Shown here: positions 21,972-33,208 of the stretch, in pieces
Position numbering within the stretch: the stretch's first letter is position 1
Layout: each line of letters starts with the position of its first letter
Source of the DNA: Shewanella cyperi
Lineage (GTDB): Bacteria; Pseudomonadota; Gammaproteobacteria; Enterobacterales; Shewanellaceae
Reading direction: 5' to 3'
NCBI RefSeq assembly: GCF_017354985.1
Contig: NZ_CP071501.1
Location: forward strand, 763,501 to 827,500
Length of the DNA stretch: 64,000 nucleotides
Notes under the pieces: model-generated
Seen by the model: only the letters and a program-made list of their open reading frames with translations
Databases searched by the model: none
What the model was told of the DNA's origin: nothing
Made by a program: the position numbers and the translations under genes

Positions 21972-22595
21972 ATGAGTTTCAGTATTTGGTTGGGGTTATT
22001 GGCCATTTGTTGTCTGGGGGCCATGTCACCCGGCCCCAGTCTGGCCATGGTGGTGCGTCATACCCTGGGGGGCGGCAGGTTGCACGGCATAGTCTGTGCC
22101 TGGGCCCATTCCATCGGCATTGGAGTTTACGCCCTGGTGACCCTGTTGGGCCTGGCCGTCGCCCTCAAGGAAGCGCCGCTGCTGTTTAATGGCATAGCCT
22201 TGCTCGGTGCCATGTACCTTATCTGGATGGGAATTGGTGCACTGCGCTCCAAGGGCGGTATGGCCGATAAGTTGGCTGCGGGCAAGTCGAGCTCCCTGTT
22301 GCAGGCGGCCCGTGACGGCTTGGCCATTTCCCTGTTTAATCCCAAGATCCTGCTGTTTTTCCTGGCCCTGTTCAGCCAGTTCGTATTGGCCTCCGCCGGA
22401 GGCAGTGGCAAGGCTGTGATAGTCTTGACGCCACTGCTGGTGGATGGGCTTTGGTATACCCTGGTGGCGCTGATGCTGTCCCATCCGCAATTGCTGCCGA
22501 AATTGAGGGCAAGGGCGGCTCTGATTGACCGCCTGTCGGGCGTGGTACTGATTCTGTTGGGGCTGAGGGTGATTTGGACCCAACTGCTCGGGTAA
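21972..22595 (+). CDS. LysE/RhtB-family amino-acid exporter
   Basis: This 207-residue membrane protein has about six helices and the family N-terminal motif MSPGPSLAMVVRHTLGGGR. Members export amino acids such as threonine, homoserine, leucine or arginine; the substrate here cannot be told. It is divergent from the PAS activator gene and shares its upstream region, so co-regulation is possible. A strong terminator follows, making it a single-gene transcript. Confidence 0.9.
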   Translation: MSFSIWLGLLAICCLGAMSPGPSLAMVVRHTLGGGRLHGIVCAWAHSIGIGVYALVTLLGLAVALKEAPLLFNGIALLGAMYLIWMGIGALRSKGGMADKLAAGKSSSLLQAARDGLAISLFNPKILLFFLALFSQFVLASAGGSGKAVIVLTPLLVDGLWYTLVALMLSHPQLLPKLRARAALIDRLSGVVLILLGLRVIWTQLLG

Positions 22596-22636
22596 CTCGG
22601 GTTACTCGGGTAAGTGGACACGTGAATTCTTGAACA

Positions 22637-22663
22637 AAAGGCCGCCCCGGGGCGGCTTTTTAT
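22637..22663 (+). terminator. Intrinsic terminator of the LysE-family gene
   Basis: Perfect hairpin GCCGCCCC / GGGGCGGC followed by TTTTTATT. Confidence 0.88.
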
Positions 22664-22734
22664 TGCGTCAGCCAAGGGCAGTCCGTAAGCTGTGGCCGTC
22701 TTAAAGAGAGTGAATTGTGCAGCAGGAAATTCAA

Positions 22735-23415
22735 ATGGCCCTTATTCAGGATTGGGATGCCTTGTTGGCGGAAGAAACCTCCAAGCCCTATTTTCAGCAG
22801 CTGAGCGCATTCGTTGATGCCGAGCGCGCCAGTGGCAAGCAAATTTATCCGCCCCACGATGAAGTGTTCAGTGCTTTCAGGCATACGCCCCTGGATAAGG
22901 TGCGGGTGGTGCTCCTGGGGCAGGACCCCTATCACGGCGAAGGGCAGGCCCATGGGCTGTGTTTCTCGGTTAAGCCGGGTATCAAGCCTCCGCCGTCACT
23001 GGTCAATATGTACAAGGAGTTGGCCAGCGATATTCCGGGCTTTGAGATCCCGAGTCACGGCTTTCTGCAATCCTGGGCCGAGCAGGGGATATTGATGCTC
23101 AATACAGTGCTGACGGTGGAGCAGGGTAAGGCCCATTCCCATGCCAAGGCGGGTTGGGAAACCTTCACCACAAATGTGCTCAAGGCCCTTAATGCCAGGA
23201 AAGAGCCTATTATTTTCGTGCTTTGGGGCAGCCATGCCATCAAGAAGGGTAAGGTGATAGATGCACCCTGGCACAGGATCATTTCCGGCCCCCATCCCTC
23301 GCCGCTGTCCGCTTATCGGGGCTTTTTCGGCTGTCGCCACTTCTCATTGATCAACAGTATGTTGCAGGAACAGGGGCACAGTCCCATCCACTGGCAACCC
23401 CGAGCACAAAAATAA
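22735..23415 (+). CDS. ung: Uracil-DNA glycosylase
   Basis: Ung removes uracil from DNA to start base-excision repair. The 226-residue protein has the water-activating motif [14 protein letters not shown] and the DNA-intercalation loop [18 protein letters not shown] chose the ATG at 22735 because it has AGGAAA upstream and aligns with the E. coli start (family length about 229). A GTG at 22717 would add six residues. A shared terminator separates it from the convergent ispB. Confidence 0.97.
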   Translation: MALIQDWDALLAEETSKPYFQQLSAFVDAERASGKQIYPPHDEVFSAFRHTPLDKVRVVLLGQDPYHGEGQAHGLCFSVKPGIKPPPSLVNMYKELASDIPGFEIPSHGFLQSWAEQGILMLNTVLTVEQGKAHSHAKAGWETFTTNVLKALNARKEPIIFVLWGSHAIKKGKVIDAPWHRIISGPHPSPLSAYRGFFGCRHFSLINSMLQEQGHSPIHWQPRAQK

Positions 23416-23439
23416 GTGCAAAATTAAGTCTCACAAATA

Positions 23440-23466
23440 AAAAAACCTCGCAGTGCGAGGTTTTTT
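23440..23466. terminator. Bidirectional terminator between ung and ispB
   Basis: AAAAAACCTCGCA / TGCGAGGTTTTTT: a hairpin flanked by A and T runs, placed between two convergent genes. Confidence 0.87.
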
Positions 23467-23482
23467 ATGGGGCAAGCGGATA

Positions 23483-24454
23483 TTAATTGCTGCGGGAAAC
23501 CGCAATCCGTGCCAGGGATTCCAGGGCTGTCTTGAAATCACTCTGTGGCAGCAGTGCCAGTGAGGCAATGGCTTTATCCGCCTCAGCCTCGGCCATTGCC
23601 CTGGTGTACTCCAGGGAGCCGCAGCGCTTGAGGGCGCTCAGAATTTCTTCGATGGCATCTGTGCCATCGGCCTTTTCGATGGCGCCACGGATCAGTGCCT
23701 TTTCGGTGTCATTGCCATTATGTATGGCATGGATCAGTGGCAGCGTGGGTTTACCCTCGGCGAGATCGTCACCTATGTTTTTACCCAGCTCCTCGGCGTC
23801 GCTGGTGTAATCCAGCACATCGTCGATAAGCTGGAATGCTGTGCCCAGGTATTTACCATATTCGCCGAGCGCCAGCTCAATGGTCTCATCACAACCTGCC
23901 AGGACAGCGCCAAGGCGGGTGGCGGCCTCAAACAGCTTGGCCGTCTTGCAATAGATCACCCGCATATAACTCTCTTCCGAGGTGTCGGGGTCATTGCAGT
24001 TCATCAGTTGCAGCACTTCGCCTTCTGCCAGGACATTGGTGGTATCGGCCAATACCCTGAGCACCTTCATGCTGTCCAGTTCGGTCATCATCTGGAAGGA
24101 ACGGGTATAAAGGAAGTCACCCACCAGGACGCTGGCGCTGTTACCAAACAGGGCATTGGCGGTTTCCCGACCACGGCGCAGGGTGGACTCGTCCACCACA
24201 TCATCGTGCAACAGTGAGGCGGTGTGAATGAACTCGATAATGGCGGCCAGTTTGGTGTGCTTGTCACCTTCATACCCCACGGCGCGGGCTGCCAGCACCG
24301 ACAGCAAGGGCCGCAGACGCTTGCCACCACCATTTATAATGTAGAAGCCAAGTTGGTTGATCAGGGCAACGTCTGACTCGAGCTGCGTATAGATCAATTG
24401 GTTGACTGCCTGCATGTCAGCATCAGCCAGCTGACGAATGGCATTTAAATCCAT
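23483..24454 (-). CDS. ispB: Octaprenyl diphosphate synthase
   Basis: IspB makes the long prenyl side chain of ubiquinone and menaquinone by adding isopentenyl diphosphate to farnesyl diphosphate. The 323-residue protein has both Asp-rich metal-binding motifs (LLHDDVVDESTLRRG and FQLIDDVLDYTSD) and the substrate motif GGGKRLRPLL. It is divergent from rplU-rpmA, the usual arrangement in gammaproteobacteria. Confidence 0.96.
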   Translation of the reverse strand: MDLNAIRQLADADMQAVNQLIYTQLESDVALINQLGFYIINGGGKRLRPLLSVLAARAVGYEGDKHTKLAAIIEFIHTASLLHDDVVDESTLRRGRETANALFGNSASVLVGDFLYTRSFQMMTELDSMKVLRVLADTTNVLAEGEVLQLMNCNDPDTSEESYMRVIYCKTAKLFEAATRLGAVLAGCDETIELALGEYGKYLGTAFQLIDDVLDYTSDAEELGKNIGDDLAEGKPTLPLIHAIHNGNDTEKALIRGAIEKADGTDAIEEILSALKRCGSLEYTRAMAEAEADKAIASLALLPQSDFKTALESLARIAVSRSN

Positions 24455-24612
24455 ATATAGACTCTGGTTACAGGACAGAGGGTCTGCTGCCCCGAGTTAG
24501 GCTTAAGTGTTATAATAGATGCGATTTTACCGGAAAATATCACACATGACAGCCATTGCGGGTCGGATGTGCGAAGGATAGGGATCTTTTTTTGATCTTT
24601 GCCAATTAGGGC

Positions 24613-24641
24613 TTGCCAGTACTGGATTCTTCGCGTAAAAT
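24613..24641 (+). promoter_or_regulatory. Sigma-70 promoter of rplU-rpmA
   Basis: TTGCCA and TAAAAT are separated by exactly 17 bp. Transcription would start near 24648, about 78 nt upstream of rplU, leaving room for a leader. Confidence 0.75.
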
Positions 24642-24725
24642 CCGCGCCCATTGTCAATAAAGTTTTTATAGCACCCCAGCTCTACCTGTGAGTCGGCGTG
24701 TTAGGAATTTCGGAGTAAAATAGCT

Positions 24726-25037
24726 ATGTACGCTGTTTTTCAAAGTGGTGGTAAGCAACACCGTGTTGCTGAAGGCCATACAGTTCGTTTGGAAAAAATT
24801 GAAGTTGCTACCGGTGAAACCATCGAGTTCGATCAAGTTCTGCTGGTTGCTGATGGCGAAAACGTGAAAGTGGGTGCTCCACTGGTTGAAGGCGGCAAAG
24901 TAGTTGCTACTGTTGTCAGCCATGGCCGCGGCGAAAAGGTAACTATCCAAAAGTTCCGTCGTCGTAAGCACCACGAAAAGAAGATGGGCCACCGTCAGTG
25001 GTTCACTGAAGTTAAAATCACTGCTATCAACGCTTAA
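24726..25037 (+). CDS. rplU: 50S ribosomal protein L21
   Basis: This 103-residue protein has the complete L21 sequence: [14 protein letters not shown] at the N-terminus and the basic signature [19 protein letters not shown] near the C-terminus. L21 binds 23S rRNA. It is cotranscribed with rpmA, which begins 15 bp downstream. Codon choice is highly biased, as expected for a highly expressed gene. Confidence 0.99.
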   Translation: MYAVFQSGGKQHRVAEGHTVRLEKIEVATGETIEFDQVLLVADGENVKVGAPLVEGGKVVATVVSHGRGEKVTIQKFRRRKHHEKKMGHRQWFTEVKITAINA

Positions 25038-25049
25038 TTAGGAGTCTGA

Positions 25050-25307
<258 letters not shown>

Positions 25308-25332
25308 TCTTCAAACAGCCTAAGCTGACTAA

Positions 25333-25360
25333 GCCCCGCCATTGGTGGGGCTTTTGTTTT
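25333..25360 (+). terminator. Intrinsic terminator of rplU-rpmA
   Basis: Hairpin GCCCCGCCA / TGGTGGGGC followed by TTTTGTTTT. Confidence 0.83.
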
Positions 25361-25410
25361 GTGGTTTCCGCCACAGCTTGTGGTCGGAAAGCTGGGATAA
25401 AATGAGTTTT

Positions 25411-26636
<1,226 letters not shown>

Positions 26637-26663
26637 GCTTTTACCCCTGAAGTTGAGCGTGAC

Positions 26664-27425
26664 GTGTACGCAGAAACGCAAAATGACATCACCCGCCAGG
26701 TAGTGCGCGTGGCGCAATTACTTTTGGCCTATGGCGCTGAGTCTGATCTGGTTGAAGAGATCAGCCAGCGCCTTGGCAAGGCGCTGGGCTTGGCCAGCGT
26801 CGAGCTTTCCATCTCTTCCAATGCCCTGGTGCTGACCAGTTTGGTCCATGGCAGGTGCATCACTACCACTCGCCGTATTCGTGAACATGGCATCAATATG
26901 GCCCTTATCTGCGAATTACAGCGCTTGTGCCTGTTGGCGGAAAAGGGGCTTTACGGGCCCAATGAGGTTCGTCGGCGTCTGGCCAAAATCTCGCCCAAAT
27001 CTTATCCTGCGCACTTGGTGATCCCCATGATAGGCCTGTCCTGTGGCAGTTTTTGCCATCTGTTTGGTGGCGATCTGGCGGCCTGTTTTATCACGGCCTT
27101 TGCCTCTTCCATCGGCATGATAGTGCGTTTGCTGTTGACCCGACGTCATTTCAATCTGTTGGTCACCTTTGCCGCGACCGCCTTTGTTACCAATATCCTG
27201 TCCCAGATAGGTTATCGCTGGCCTTTGACCCAAACGCCGGAATTGGCCATGGCAGCCAGCGTGTTGATGTTGGTGCCGGGTTTTCCGATGATTAATGCCA
27301 TTTCGGACATGGTGAAAGGACACATGAACGTGGGGATCTCCCGTTGGGGGCAGGCGAGCTTGCTGACTCTGGCCTCGGTGATTGGCATTACCTGTGCCAT
27401 GCAATTGGGAGGCATTTTCCTGTGA
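26664..27425 (+). CDS. yjjP: ThrE/YjjP-family exporter, large subunit
   Basis: This 253-residue protein has a soluble N-terminal part with the family motif TTTRRI near 70, then about five membrane helices. It corresponds to the N-terminal half of ThrE threonine/serine exporters (DUF1212), called YjjP in E. coli, where YjjPB has been linked to succinate export. The frame starts with GTG at 26664 without a strong ribosome site; it begins 27 bp after obgE, so coupling is likely. It overlaps the next gene by GTGA. Confidence 0.88.
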   Translation: MYAETQNDITRQVVRVAQLLLAYGAESDLVEEISQRLGKALGLASVELSISSNALVLTSLVHGRCITTTRRIREHGINMALICELQRLCLLAEKGLYGPNEVRRRLAKISPKSYPAHLVIPMIGLSCGSFCHLFGGDLAACFITAFASSIGMIVRLLLTRRHFNLLVTFAATAFVTNILSQIGYRWPLTQTPELAMAASVLMLVPGFPMINAISDMVKGHMNVGISRWGQASLLTLASVIGITCAMQLGGIFL

Positions 27426-27904
27426 CCTCAAGCCCAATGGACATGCTGTGGCTGTTGCTTAACGATGCCCTGTTTTCGGCGATTCCGGCACTGGGCTTTG
27501 CCATGTTGTTTAATGTCCCCAAGCGTTTTCTGCCTTACTGCGCCATTGCCGCAGCCCTTGGGCACAGTTTCCGCACCGCCCTGTTGCAGCTGGAGTTGCC
27601 CATTGAGTGGGCCACCTTTGCTGCTGCGGCTTTGGTGGGCACAGTCACCATAGCCTTTGCCAGGCGGCATTTGGCGCCGCCGCTTTTGTATGCGGTGGCG
27701 GCCATTATCCCCATGATCCCGGGGACCTATGCCTTTAATACCGTGATTGCCCTGGTTCAGTTGACGGCACAGAGTCAGGTCAGTCCGGCACTCACAGGAG
27801 CCGTTATCAGCAATGGCCTGAAGACGGTATTTATTCTTGGGGCCCTGTCGGTGGGTCTGGCTTTGCCGGGACTCTTGTATTTCAGAACCCGTCCCGTAAT
27901 ATAA
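27422..27904 (+). CDS. yjjB: ThrE/YjjB-family exporter, small subunit
   Basis: This 160-residue protein has four or five membrane helices (AIPALGFAMLFNVPKR, IEWATFAAAALVG, IIPMIPGTYAFNT). It is the partner half of the ThrE/YjjPB exporter (DUF3815). I start at GTG 27422, which overlaps the upstream stop codon (GTGA) and has GGGAGG about 9 nt upstream; ATG 27437 is the alternative and has no ribosome site. Both halves are needed to form one transporter. Confidence 0.87.
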   Translation: MTSSPMDMLWLLLNDALFSAIPALGFAMLFNVPKRFLPYCAIAAALGHSFRTALLQLELPIEWATFAAAALVGTVTIAFARRHLAPPLLYAVAAIIPMIPGTYAFNTVIALVQLTAQSQVSPALTGAVISNGLKTVFILGALSVGLALPGLLYFRTRPVI

Positions 27905-27930
27905 AAATTCAATCAAATTAGGGAATAAGC

Positions 27931-28413
27931 ATGCGTATCGCCATGATAGCCGCGATGGCCAACAATCGCGTCATAGGAAAAGACAACCAAATGCCCTGGC
28001 ACTTGCCTGAGGATCTCAAACACTTCAAGGCCATGACCCTGGGAAAGCCCGTGGTCATGGGGCGCAAAACCTTTGAGTCCATAGGTCGACCATTGCCCGG
28101 CAGGCACAATATCGTCATCAGTCGCAATACAGACTATCGCCCAGAAGGGGTGAGCGTTGTCACTTCTTTTGAGGCTGCAAAACACTTGGTGGCTGATTGT
28201 GAGGAACTGGTGGTCATAGGCGGAGGGCAACTGTATCAGAGTCTTCTTAGCCAAGCCGATAGGCTATATTTAACAGAGATTGCCTTGGACGTGGCTGGTG
28301 ACACCCATTTCCCTGCCTGGGATGACGGTTCCTGGGAGCTGTTGGAAAAGAGTGAGCACATTGCCGCATCGGGTATTGAATATCGCTTTATCACATTGGC
28401 AAAAAAGTGTTAA
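27931..28413 (+). CDS. folA: Dihydrofolate reductase
   Basis: FolA reduces dihydrofolate to tetrahydrofolate with NADPH and is the target of trimethoprim. The 160-residue protein shows IAAMANNRVIGKDNQMPWHLPEDLKHFK with the active-site Asp/Glu region, VMGRKTFESIGRPLPGR and VIGGGQLY. The ATG at 27931 has a TTAGGGAA ribosome site and follows yjjB by 26 bp, so it may share that transcript. Confidence 0.97.
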   Translation: MRIAMIAAMANNRVIGKDNQMPWHLPEDLKHFKAMTLGKPVVMGRKTFESIGRPLPGRHNIVISRNTDYRPEGVSVVTSFEAAKHLVADCEELVVIGGGQLYQSLLSQADRLYLTEIALDVAGDTHFPAWDDGSWELLEKSEHIAASGIEYRFITLAKKC

Positions 28414-28489
28414 ATTAGCCGGTGTTGTGTACCCTGATGTGGATTTTTGACGAGTCCACTGAATAATGAAAAATACAAAGGAGTATCGG

Positions 28490-28903
28490 ATGCGTGTATT
28501 GCCCGTGGCTATTGCAGCGCTGATTGCAGCTTCCTCTGTTTCTGTGTCCACTCCGGCCATGGCCGACACCGATCAGTTGGTTGCTAGTATTTGTGACTAC
28601 GTGAAATCCAATGATAAAAACCGTCTGCGTAAAAAGCTCAAAGAAAGCCGGGTGAAATTGCGCAATGTGTACTCAGGCATCAGCTGTGATGGTATCAGTC
28701 TGTTGCGCACCGCCTATGTGGCCAATGCCGCGGATGTGGGCGAGTTTATTGCCAAGCGTTTGACAGCTGCTGAGCTCGGTGCTGCCGAAGCCGATGGCAA
28801 AACCATCGAAGCCTGGGCCGAGGCCAATGGCCATGGTGGCAGCCCAATCACGGCTGCGATTAAAGAGCGCCTCAGCGGTGGCGGTGGCGAAAGCGAAGAT
28901 TAA
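28490..28903 (+). CDS. Small exported DUF3718-type protein
   Basis: This 137-residue protein has a signal peptide (MRVLPVAIAALIAASSVSVSTPAMA) and a short periplasmic domain with two Cys (SICDYV and GISCDG), probably disulfide-bonded. It resembles the DUF3718 family of Shewanella-like bacteria; function unknown. I chose ATG 28490 because AAGGAG lies 6 nt upstream and it opens directly on the signal peptide; the upstream ATG at 28466 is less likely. The tail is Gly/Glu-rich. A terminator follows. Confidence 0.75.
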   Translation: MRVLPVAIAALIAASSVSVSTPAMADTDQLVASICDYVKSNDKNRLRKKLKESRVKLRNVYSGISCDGISLLRTAYVANAADVGEFIAKRLTAAELGAAEADGKTIEAWAEANGHGGSPITAAIKERLSGGGGESED

Positions 28904-28917
28904 CAGTTTCATCAATA

Positions 28918-28944
28918 GAAAACCGGGCCTCAGCCCGGTTTTTT
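28918..28944 (+). terminator. Intrinsic terminator of the DUF3718-type gene
   Basis: Hairpin AACCGGGC / GCCCGGTT followed by TTTTATT. Confidence 0.87.
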
Positions 28945-28979
28945 ATTATCCTGATCAACTGCAGCGACAGTCCAGGCAC

Positions 28980-29009
28980 AAAAAAGCCGCCTTATGGCGG
29001 CTTTTTTTA
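28980..29009 (-). terminator. Intrinsic terminator of the chemoreceptor gene
   Basis: On the minus strand AAAAAAAGCCGCC / GGCGGCTTTTTT lies just beyond the stop codon of the chemoreceptor. Confidence 0.86.
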
Positions 29010-29021
29010 TGGAACTTAAGC

Positions 29022-31046
29022 TTAGACCTTGAACTCACCTACCGAGGCTTGCAGTTCCTCCGCCAGACGCGCTACCTGATGGCTTGATTGTGCCGTTTGA
29101 TCGGCACCTATGGCCGTTTCTTCGGAAATGGCGGCAATGTGTTCCAATTTTTCCGAGACCTGCTGACTCACCAGATTCTGCTCCTGAGCGGCATGGGCAA
29201 TGTGAGTGCCGGCATCGAAGGCCTGGTGCACCGATTTGCTGATGGTTTCCAGTGCCACGTTGGCTTGCTCTGTCTTGTCGACGCAGGCTTTTGCCTGGGT
29301 CTGACCCAGTTCCATGACTGCCACCGCCTGCTGAGTACCCTGTTGCAGTACTTCGATCATTTGCTGGATCTCGCGGGTTGATTCCTGGGTCCGTGAGGCC
29401 AGGCTGCGAACCTCGTCGGCCACCACGGCAAAGCCGCGACCCTGTTCACCGGCACGGGCGGCCTCAATGGCGGCGTTCAGTGCCAGCAGGTTGGTTTGCT
29501 CGGCAATGCCGCGGATCACGTCGAGGATCGAGCCTATGGAGGCGCTGTCGGCATGCACCTTGTTGATCACCTTGCTGGCCTTGGCCACTTCTTCCGCCAG
29601 CGCCTGTATGGTGCGTTTGTTTTCATCGGCTATGGTGCGCATGTGGTGCGCTTCATCATCGGCCTGCTTGATTTGCTTCAGGGCATCATCCGCACTCAGG
29701 GTCACCTGATGGGCGCTTGAACTCAGTTCTGTGGTTGCCGTTGCCACCTGATCCACCTGGCTCTTTTGTTCCTGAATACCGGTAGTGGTCTGGGAGGTAA
29801 TGGCCGAGGTTTGTTCAGCGGCCGCCGCCAGCTGGGTAGAACGATCGAGAATGCCCACGATCAGTGCCCGCAGGCTGTCCACCAAGCGGTTACAGTTGCG
29901 CGACAATTCGGCAAATTCATCGTGGCCGGAATCATCCAGCTTATGGGTCAAATCGCCCGATGCCAGCACATTCAGGGCATCATTGACCTCGTCCAGGGAG
30001 CGTTTGAGCGGCCTGACCACCCACAAGCTGACACCAATGGCGACAATAATGGCAATGATCACCAGCAACGTGGTTTGCATGGAGGCACTGTCGACATCGC
30101 TGATGGCTTTATTGCTGATTTCCTTGGTCACGCCGTCAATGCTCTTGCTCAGCTCACGCATTTTTGCCGAGACTTCCTTGGCATCTTTTTCAACGGCATT
30201 GAGTTTGGTCAGCGCGGCTTCTGCATTGTTGAGCTGACTGGCTTTCAGTGACAGCATGGTATTTTGTTTGCCATCGAGCATGCTGAACACCTTGCTGGTA
30301 TCTTTATTGATGCCCTGCATCAGCTCCTGGTCAAGCAGTCCTTCGCCATGACGATTAACATATTCAATCTTGGTTTTGGCCTCACCGACTATGTAGTCCA
30401 GTTCCTTGACTATGATGTCGTACTTACTTTTCTCTTCGGTAGAAACCAGGTCATAGACAGTGGTGATAATGTTGCTCATGCTGGTGTCGATGGCGCTGGC
30501 GGCTGCGGCAATTTCCTTTTCCGTTTGGTTGGAGCTGCTTTCGAGATCGATAAGATCCAGCAGGCCAGAAGAGGCATCATCGGCGCTGTTTTCCAGGGTA
30601 CTGCGCTGTTTAATCAGCTCTTCCTGCTGGGTCAGTGCCTGTTCCCGGGCATCGATCATCGCCTTGCTGTCGTTGGCAAACTTGAGATAGCTGCTGTTAA
30701 GCAGGTTTAGCTGGCTGAGATAGTTTTGATTGTTTTCCAGCAATCCACTGAGGGTGGTAAAACCTTCCTTGAAGTTTTTGCTGTGGGTGTTGAATTGCTT
30801 TTCCTGCTCGGGAATGGCGCTGGAATGGGCGCTGTGGTAAGCGATAAGGATAAGGCGCTGCTGCTCACTCAGAGTTTCGGACAGGTTACCCGTGGCCTCC
30901 AGGGCAGGCATGCTCAATTCCTGCACCAGCACGGTACTGTCCTTGAGACTGCTGTTGGTCACCAGAGAGGCGATACCCAGAATCACCAAGAGAAGGGTTA
31001 CTACGCTGAAACCGCCAATGACTCGGGTGGCTACATTTATCTTCAT
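29022..31046 (-). CDS. Methyl-accepting chemotaxis protein
   Basis: This 674-residue transmembrane chemoreceptor has a first helix near 10-30, a long helical periplasmic sensor of about 300 residues, a second helix near 325-345 ([18 protein letters not shown]), a HAMP domain and a cytoplasmic signalling bundle. The hairpin tip reads [37 protein letters not shown] in overlapping pieces, the contact site for CheA/CheW. The sensor looks like a long helical-bundle type. Its ligand cannot be predicted. It has no CheR-tethering pentapeptide at the C-terminus. It stands alone with its own terminator. Confidence 0.94.
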   Translation of the reverse strand: MKINVATRVIGGFSVVTLLLVILGIASLVTNSSLKDSTVLVQELSMPALEATGNLSETLSEQQRLILIAYHSAHSSAIPEQEKQFNTHSKNFKEGFTTLSGLLENNQNYLSQLNLLNSSYLKFANDSKAMIDAREQALTQQEELIKQRSTLENSADDASSGLLDLIDLESSSNQTEKEIAAAASAIDTSMSNIITTVYDLVSTEEKSKYDIIVKELDYIVGEAKTKIEYVNRHGEGLLDQELMQGINKDTSKVFSMLDGKQNTMLSLKASQLNNAEAALTKLNAVEKDAKEVSAKMRELSKSIDGVTKEISNKAISDVDSASMQTTLLVIIAIIVAIGVSLWVVRPLKRSLDEVNDALNVLASGDLTHKLDDSGHDEFAELSRNCNRLVDSLRALIVGILDRSTQLAAAAEQTSAITSQTTTGIQEQKSQVDQVATATTELSSSAHQVTLSADDALKQIKQADDEAHHMRTIADENKRTIQALAEEVAKASKVINKVHADSASIGSILDVIRGIAEQTNLLALNAAIEAARAGEQGRGFAVVADEVRSLASRTQESTREIQQMIEVLQQGTQQAVAVMELGQTQAKACVDKTEQANVALETISKSVHQAFDAGTHIAHAAQEQNLVSQQVSEKLEHIAAISEETAIGADQTAQSSHQVARLAEELQASVGEFKV

Positions 31047-31150
31047 ATGATACTCCGGTGATTTTTATAGTTTTTCCCGAAAAATAACCAATTCAGTACT
31101 GATTGTACGCGACGGGCTCTATATCGGCTGGAACAAGGTTTAGTTTAACC

Positions 31151-31963
31151 CTATTTCATCCTTTTTTGGCTAATTTTTTCTCTGTTTTCAAGGTGCCAGA
31201 GTGTCAAATGTTCTCCCCAGCAGCAGCCGGTATCCAAGGCTATGCGCAGCGGATGGTCCACTTTGCCCATCAGGGCTGCCCAATGGCCAAACACCAGGGT
31301 ATGGTCTTCCAAATGCGAGGGCAATTCAAACCAGGGATGCAGATCCGGCTCCTTGCAATCTTCCGGGGGGGTTTTACATTTGAAATCCAGTCGGCCATCG
31401 CTGTGGAGATAGCGCATTCGGGTCAGGGCATCGATGCAGTAACGCAGCCTCAGCTTACCCTGCAGAGTTTCAGACCAAGCTTCCGGCGTTTCTGTGTACA
31501 TGAAGGCCAACAGTTCAAAGTAGTCCTCCTGTTGCAGCGCCATGTGCACTGCAGCGGCTTCGGCCCTCAGGGTCGGCAGGTCCCACTGTGGGGGCACCCC
31601 GGCATGGGTCATGATCAATTTATGCTCGGGTAATTCCTGCATCAGGGGTTGCTGCCGCAACCAGCCAATCAGCGTTGGCAATCGCTCGGATGCCAGCAGT
31701 TTCTCCAGCTTATCGGATGCTTTGGCGCGTTTGAGGCCATTATAGATGGCCAGCAGATGCAGATCGTGATTACCCAGCACTACCCTGGCCGAGCCATCCA
31801 GGGATTCAAAAAAGTTCAGTACCTTGAGGGAGTCCGGTCCCCTGGCAACCAGATCGCCAACGGCCCAGAGGGTGTCTTTGGAGGGATTGAAGTCTACTTT
31901 CGCCAGCAGAGACTGCAGTTCCTGATTGCAGCCCTGGATGTCTCCGACAAAGTAGTTGGCCAT
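31151..31963 (-). CDS. apaH: Bis(5'-nucleosyl)-tetraphosphatase (symmetrical)
   Basis: ApaH hydrolyses diadenosine tetraphosphate to two ADP and, in E. coli, removes Np4 caps from RNA. The 270-residue protein has the metallophosphatase signature GDIQGC, GDLVARGPDS and GNHD. It is the last gene of lptD-surA-pdxA-rsmA-apaG-apaH and starts 12 bp after apaG. I saw no clear terminator after it. Confidence 0.96.
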   Translation of the reverse strand: MANYFVGDIQGCNQELQSLLAKVDFNPSKDTLWAVGDLVARGPDSLKVLNFFESLDGSARVVLGNHDLHLLAIYNGLKRAKASDKLEKLLASERLPTLIGWLRQQPLMQELPEHKLIMTHAGVPPQWDLPTLRAEAAAVHMALQQEDYFELLAFMYTETPEAWSETLQGKLRLRYCIDALTRMRYLHSDGRLDFKCKTPPEDCKEPDLHPWFELPSHLEDHTLVFGHWAALMGKVDHPLRIALDTGCCWGEHLTLWHLENREKISQKRMK

Positions 31964-31975
31964 AGCAATCTTATC

Positions 31976-32356
31976 TCAGTGCAGGAGTCCTGGAACCGCC
32001 AATCGGAATGCCGGGATAAGGGCATCGAATGGTTCGCCGGACTCTGACGTCATACCATATTTGCCTTCCATGAAACCCAGTGGCGTTTCCAATACAGTGC
32101 CACTGGTATACTGATATGCGGTGTTGGGGGGGATCACCGGGGTTTCGCCTACCACACCGGCGCCCTGAACCTCACTGATATGACCATTGCCGTCGGTGAT
32201 GACCCAATGGCGGGTCTCCAGTTTGGCGGCTCTGTCACTCAGATTGATGATGGTGATGGTGTAACTGAAGACGTATTTGCCTTCATCGGGATCCGATTGT
32301 TGTTCCAGATATTCGGTATCGACTTCTATCTTGATAGCTGGATCTGTGGCTGTCAT
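31976..32356 (-). CDS. apaG: ApaG protein
   Basis: This 126-residue single-domain protein has the ApaG fold and the conserved motifs YTITIINLSDRAAKLETRHW, EVQGAGVVGETPVI and GFMEGKYGM. Its biochemical role is unresolved; it has been linked to cobalt resistance and magnesium efflux. It sits between rsmA and apaH, the conserved order in gammaproteobacteria. Confidence 0.96.
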   Translation of the reverse strand: MTATDPAIKIEVDTEYLEQQSDPDEGKYVFSYTITIINLSDRAAKLETRHWVITDGNGHISEVQGAGVVGETPVIPPNTAYQYTSGTVLETPLGFMEGKYGMTSESGEPFDALIPAFRLAVPGLLH

Positions 32357-32393
32357 GGAAATCCTGAATTCCGGGGCCGGGGCCCCCTTACAC

Positions 32394-33197
32394 TTATTTC
32401 TTATCGTACAGGTAATTGGCTATGGCAACATACTGCTCGACACTGATGTCTTCCGGACGCAGACCGGCGTCTATCCCCAACTTGGCAAATTCGTCGTCGT
32501 TGAGCATGGGCTTGAGGTTGTTGCGCAGTGTTTTGCGCCGCATGTTAAAGGCAGTGTTGCACACCTTGCGCAGCAGCTCCACATCCTTGCAAGGCCAGGG
32601 CTTCTCGGCATAGGGCACCAAACGTACCACGGCAGAGTCCACCTTGGGTGGTGGTGTGAAACAGCCGGGCGGCACTTCCAGCACAGGCACTACCTGGCAG
32701 AAATACTGCGCCATTACTGTCAGCTTGCCATAGGCCTTGGTGCCGGGGCTGGCTGACAGCCTGAGCACCACTTCCTTTTGCAACATGAAGTGCATGTTTT
32801 CAATCTGTCCGGCAAATTCGAACAGGTGGAACATCAGCGGCGTGGAAATATTGTAGGGCAGGTTACCGAATACCTTGAGTTTCTTGCCCGGCTGGCACAG
32901 CTGGGCAAAATCAAATTGCAGCGCATCCCCCTGATGGATGTCGAGCTTGTCCTTGAGAGTGGGGTGCACCTTGAGGCGCTCCACCAGATCCCGGTCCAGT
33001 TCCACTACTGTCAGCTTGTCTATGGCCAGGGCCACAGGCTCTGTCAGTGCCGCGAGGCCTGGACCGATTTCGACCATGATATGGTCATTGTCCGGTGCTA
33101 TGGCACCCACAATGCGGTTAATAATGTTACCGTCGGTCAGAAAGTTCTGACCGAAACGTTTTCTGGCCGTGTGGCCCAAGTGGACTTTATTGCTCAT
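32394..33197 (-). CDS. rsmA: 16S rRNA adenine-N6,N6-dimethyltransferase
   Basis: RsmA (KsgA) dimethylates two adjacent adenosines near the 3' end of 16S rRNA during 30S maturation. The 267-residue protein contains RKRFGQNFL, the SAM motif [10 protein letters not shown] and the catalytic NLPYNIS. Loss of the enzyme gives kasugamycin resistance in known species. It lies 11 bp after pdxA in the operon. Confidence 0.97.
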   Translation of the reverse strand: MSNKVHLGHTARKRFGQNFLTDGNIINRIVGAIAPDNDHIMVEIGPGLAALTEPVALAIDKLTVVELDRDLVERLKVHPTLKDKLDIHQGDALQFDFAQLCQPGKKLKVFGNLPYNISTPLMFHLFEFAGQIENMHFMLQKEVVLRLSASPGTKAYGKLTVMAQYFCQVVPVLEVPPGCFTPPPKVDSAVVRLVPYAEKPWPCKDVELLRKVCNTAFNMRRKTLRNNLKPMLNDDEFAKLGIDAGLRPEDISVEQYVAIANYLYDKK

Positions 33198-33208
33198 CTA
33201 TCACTATA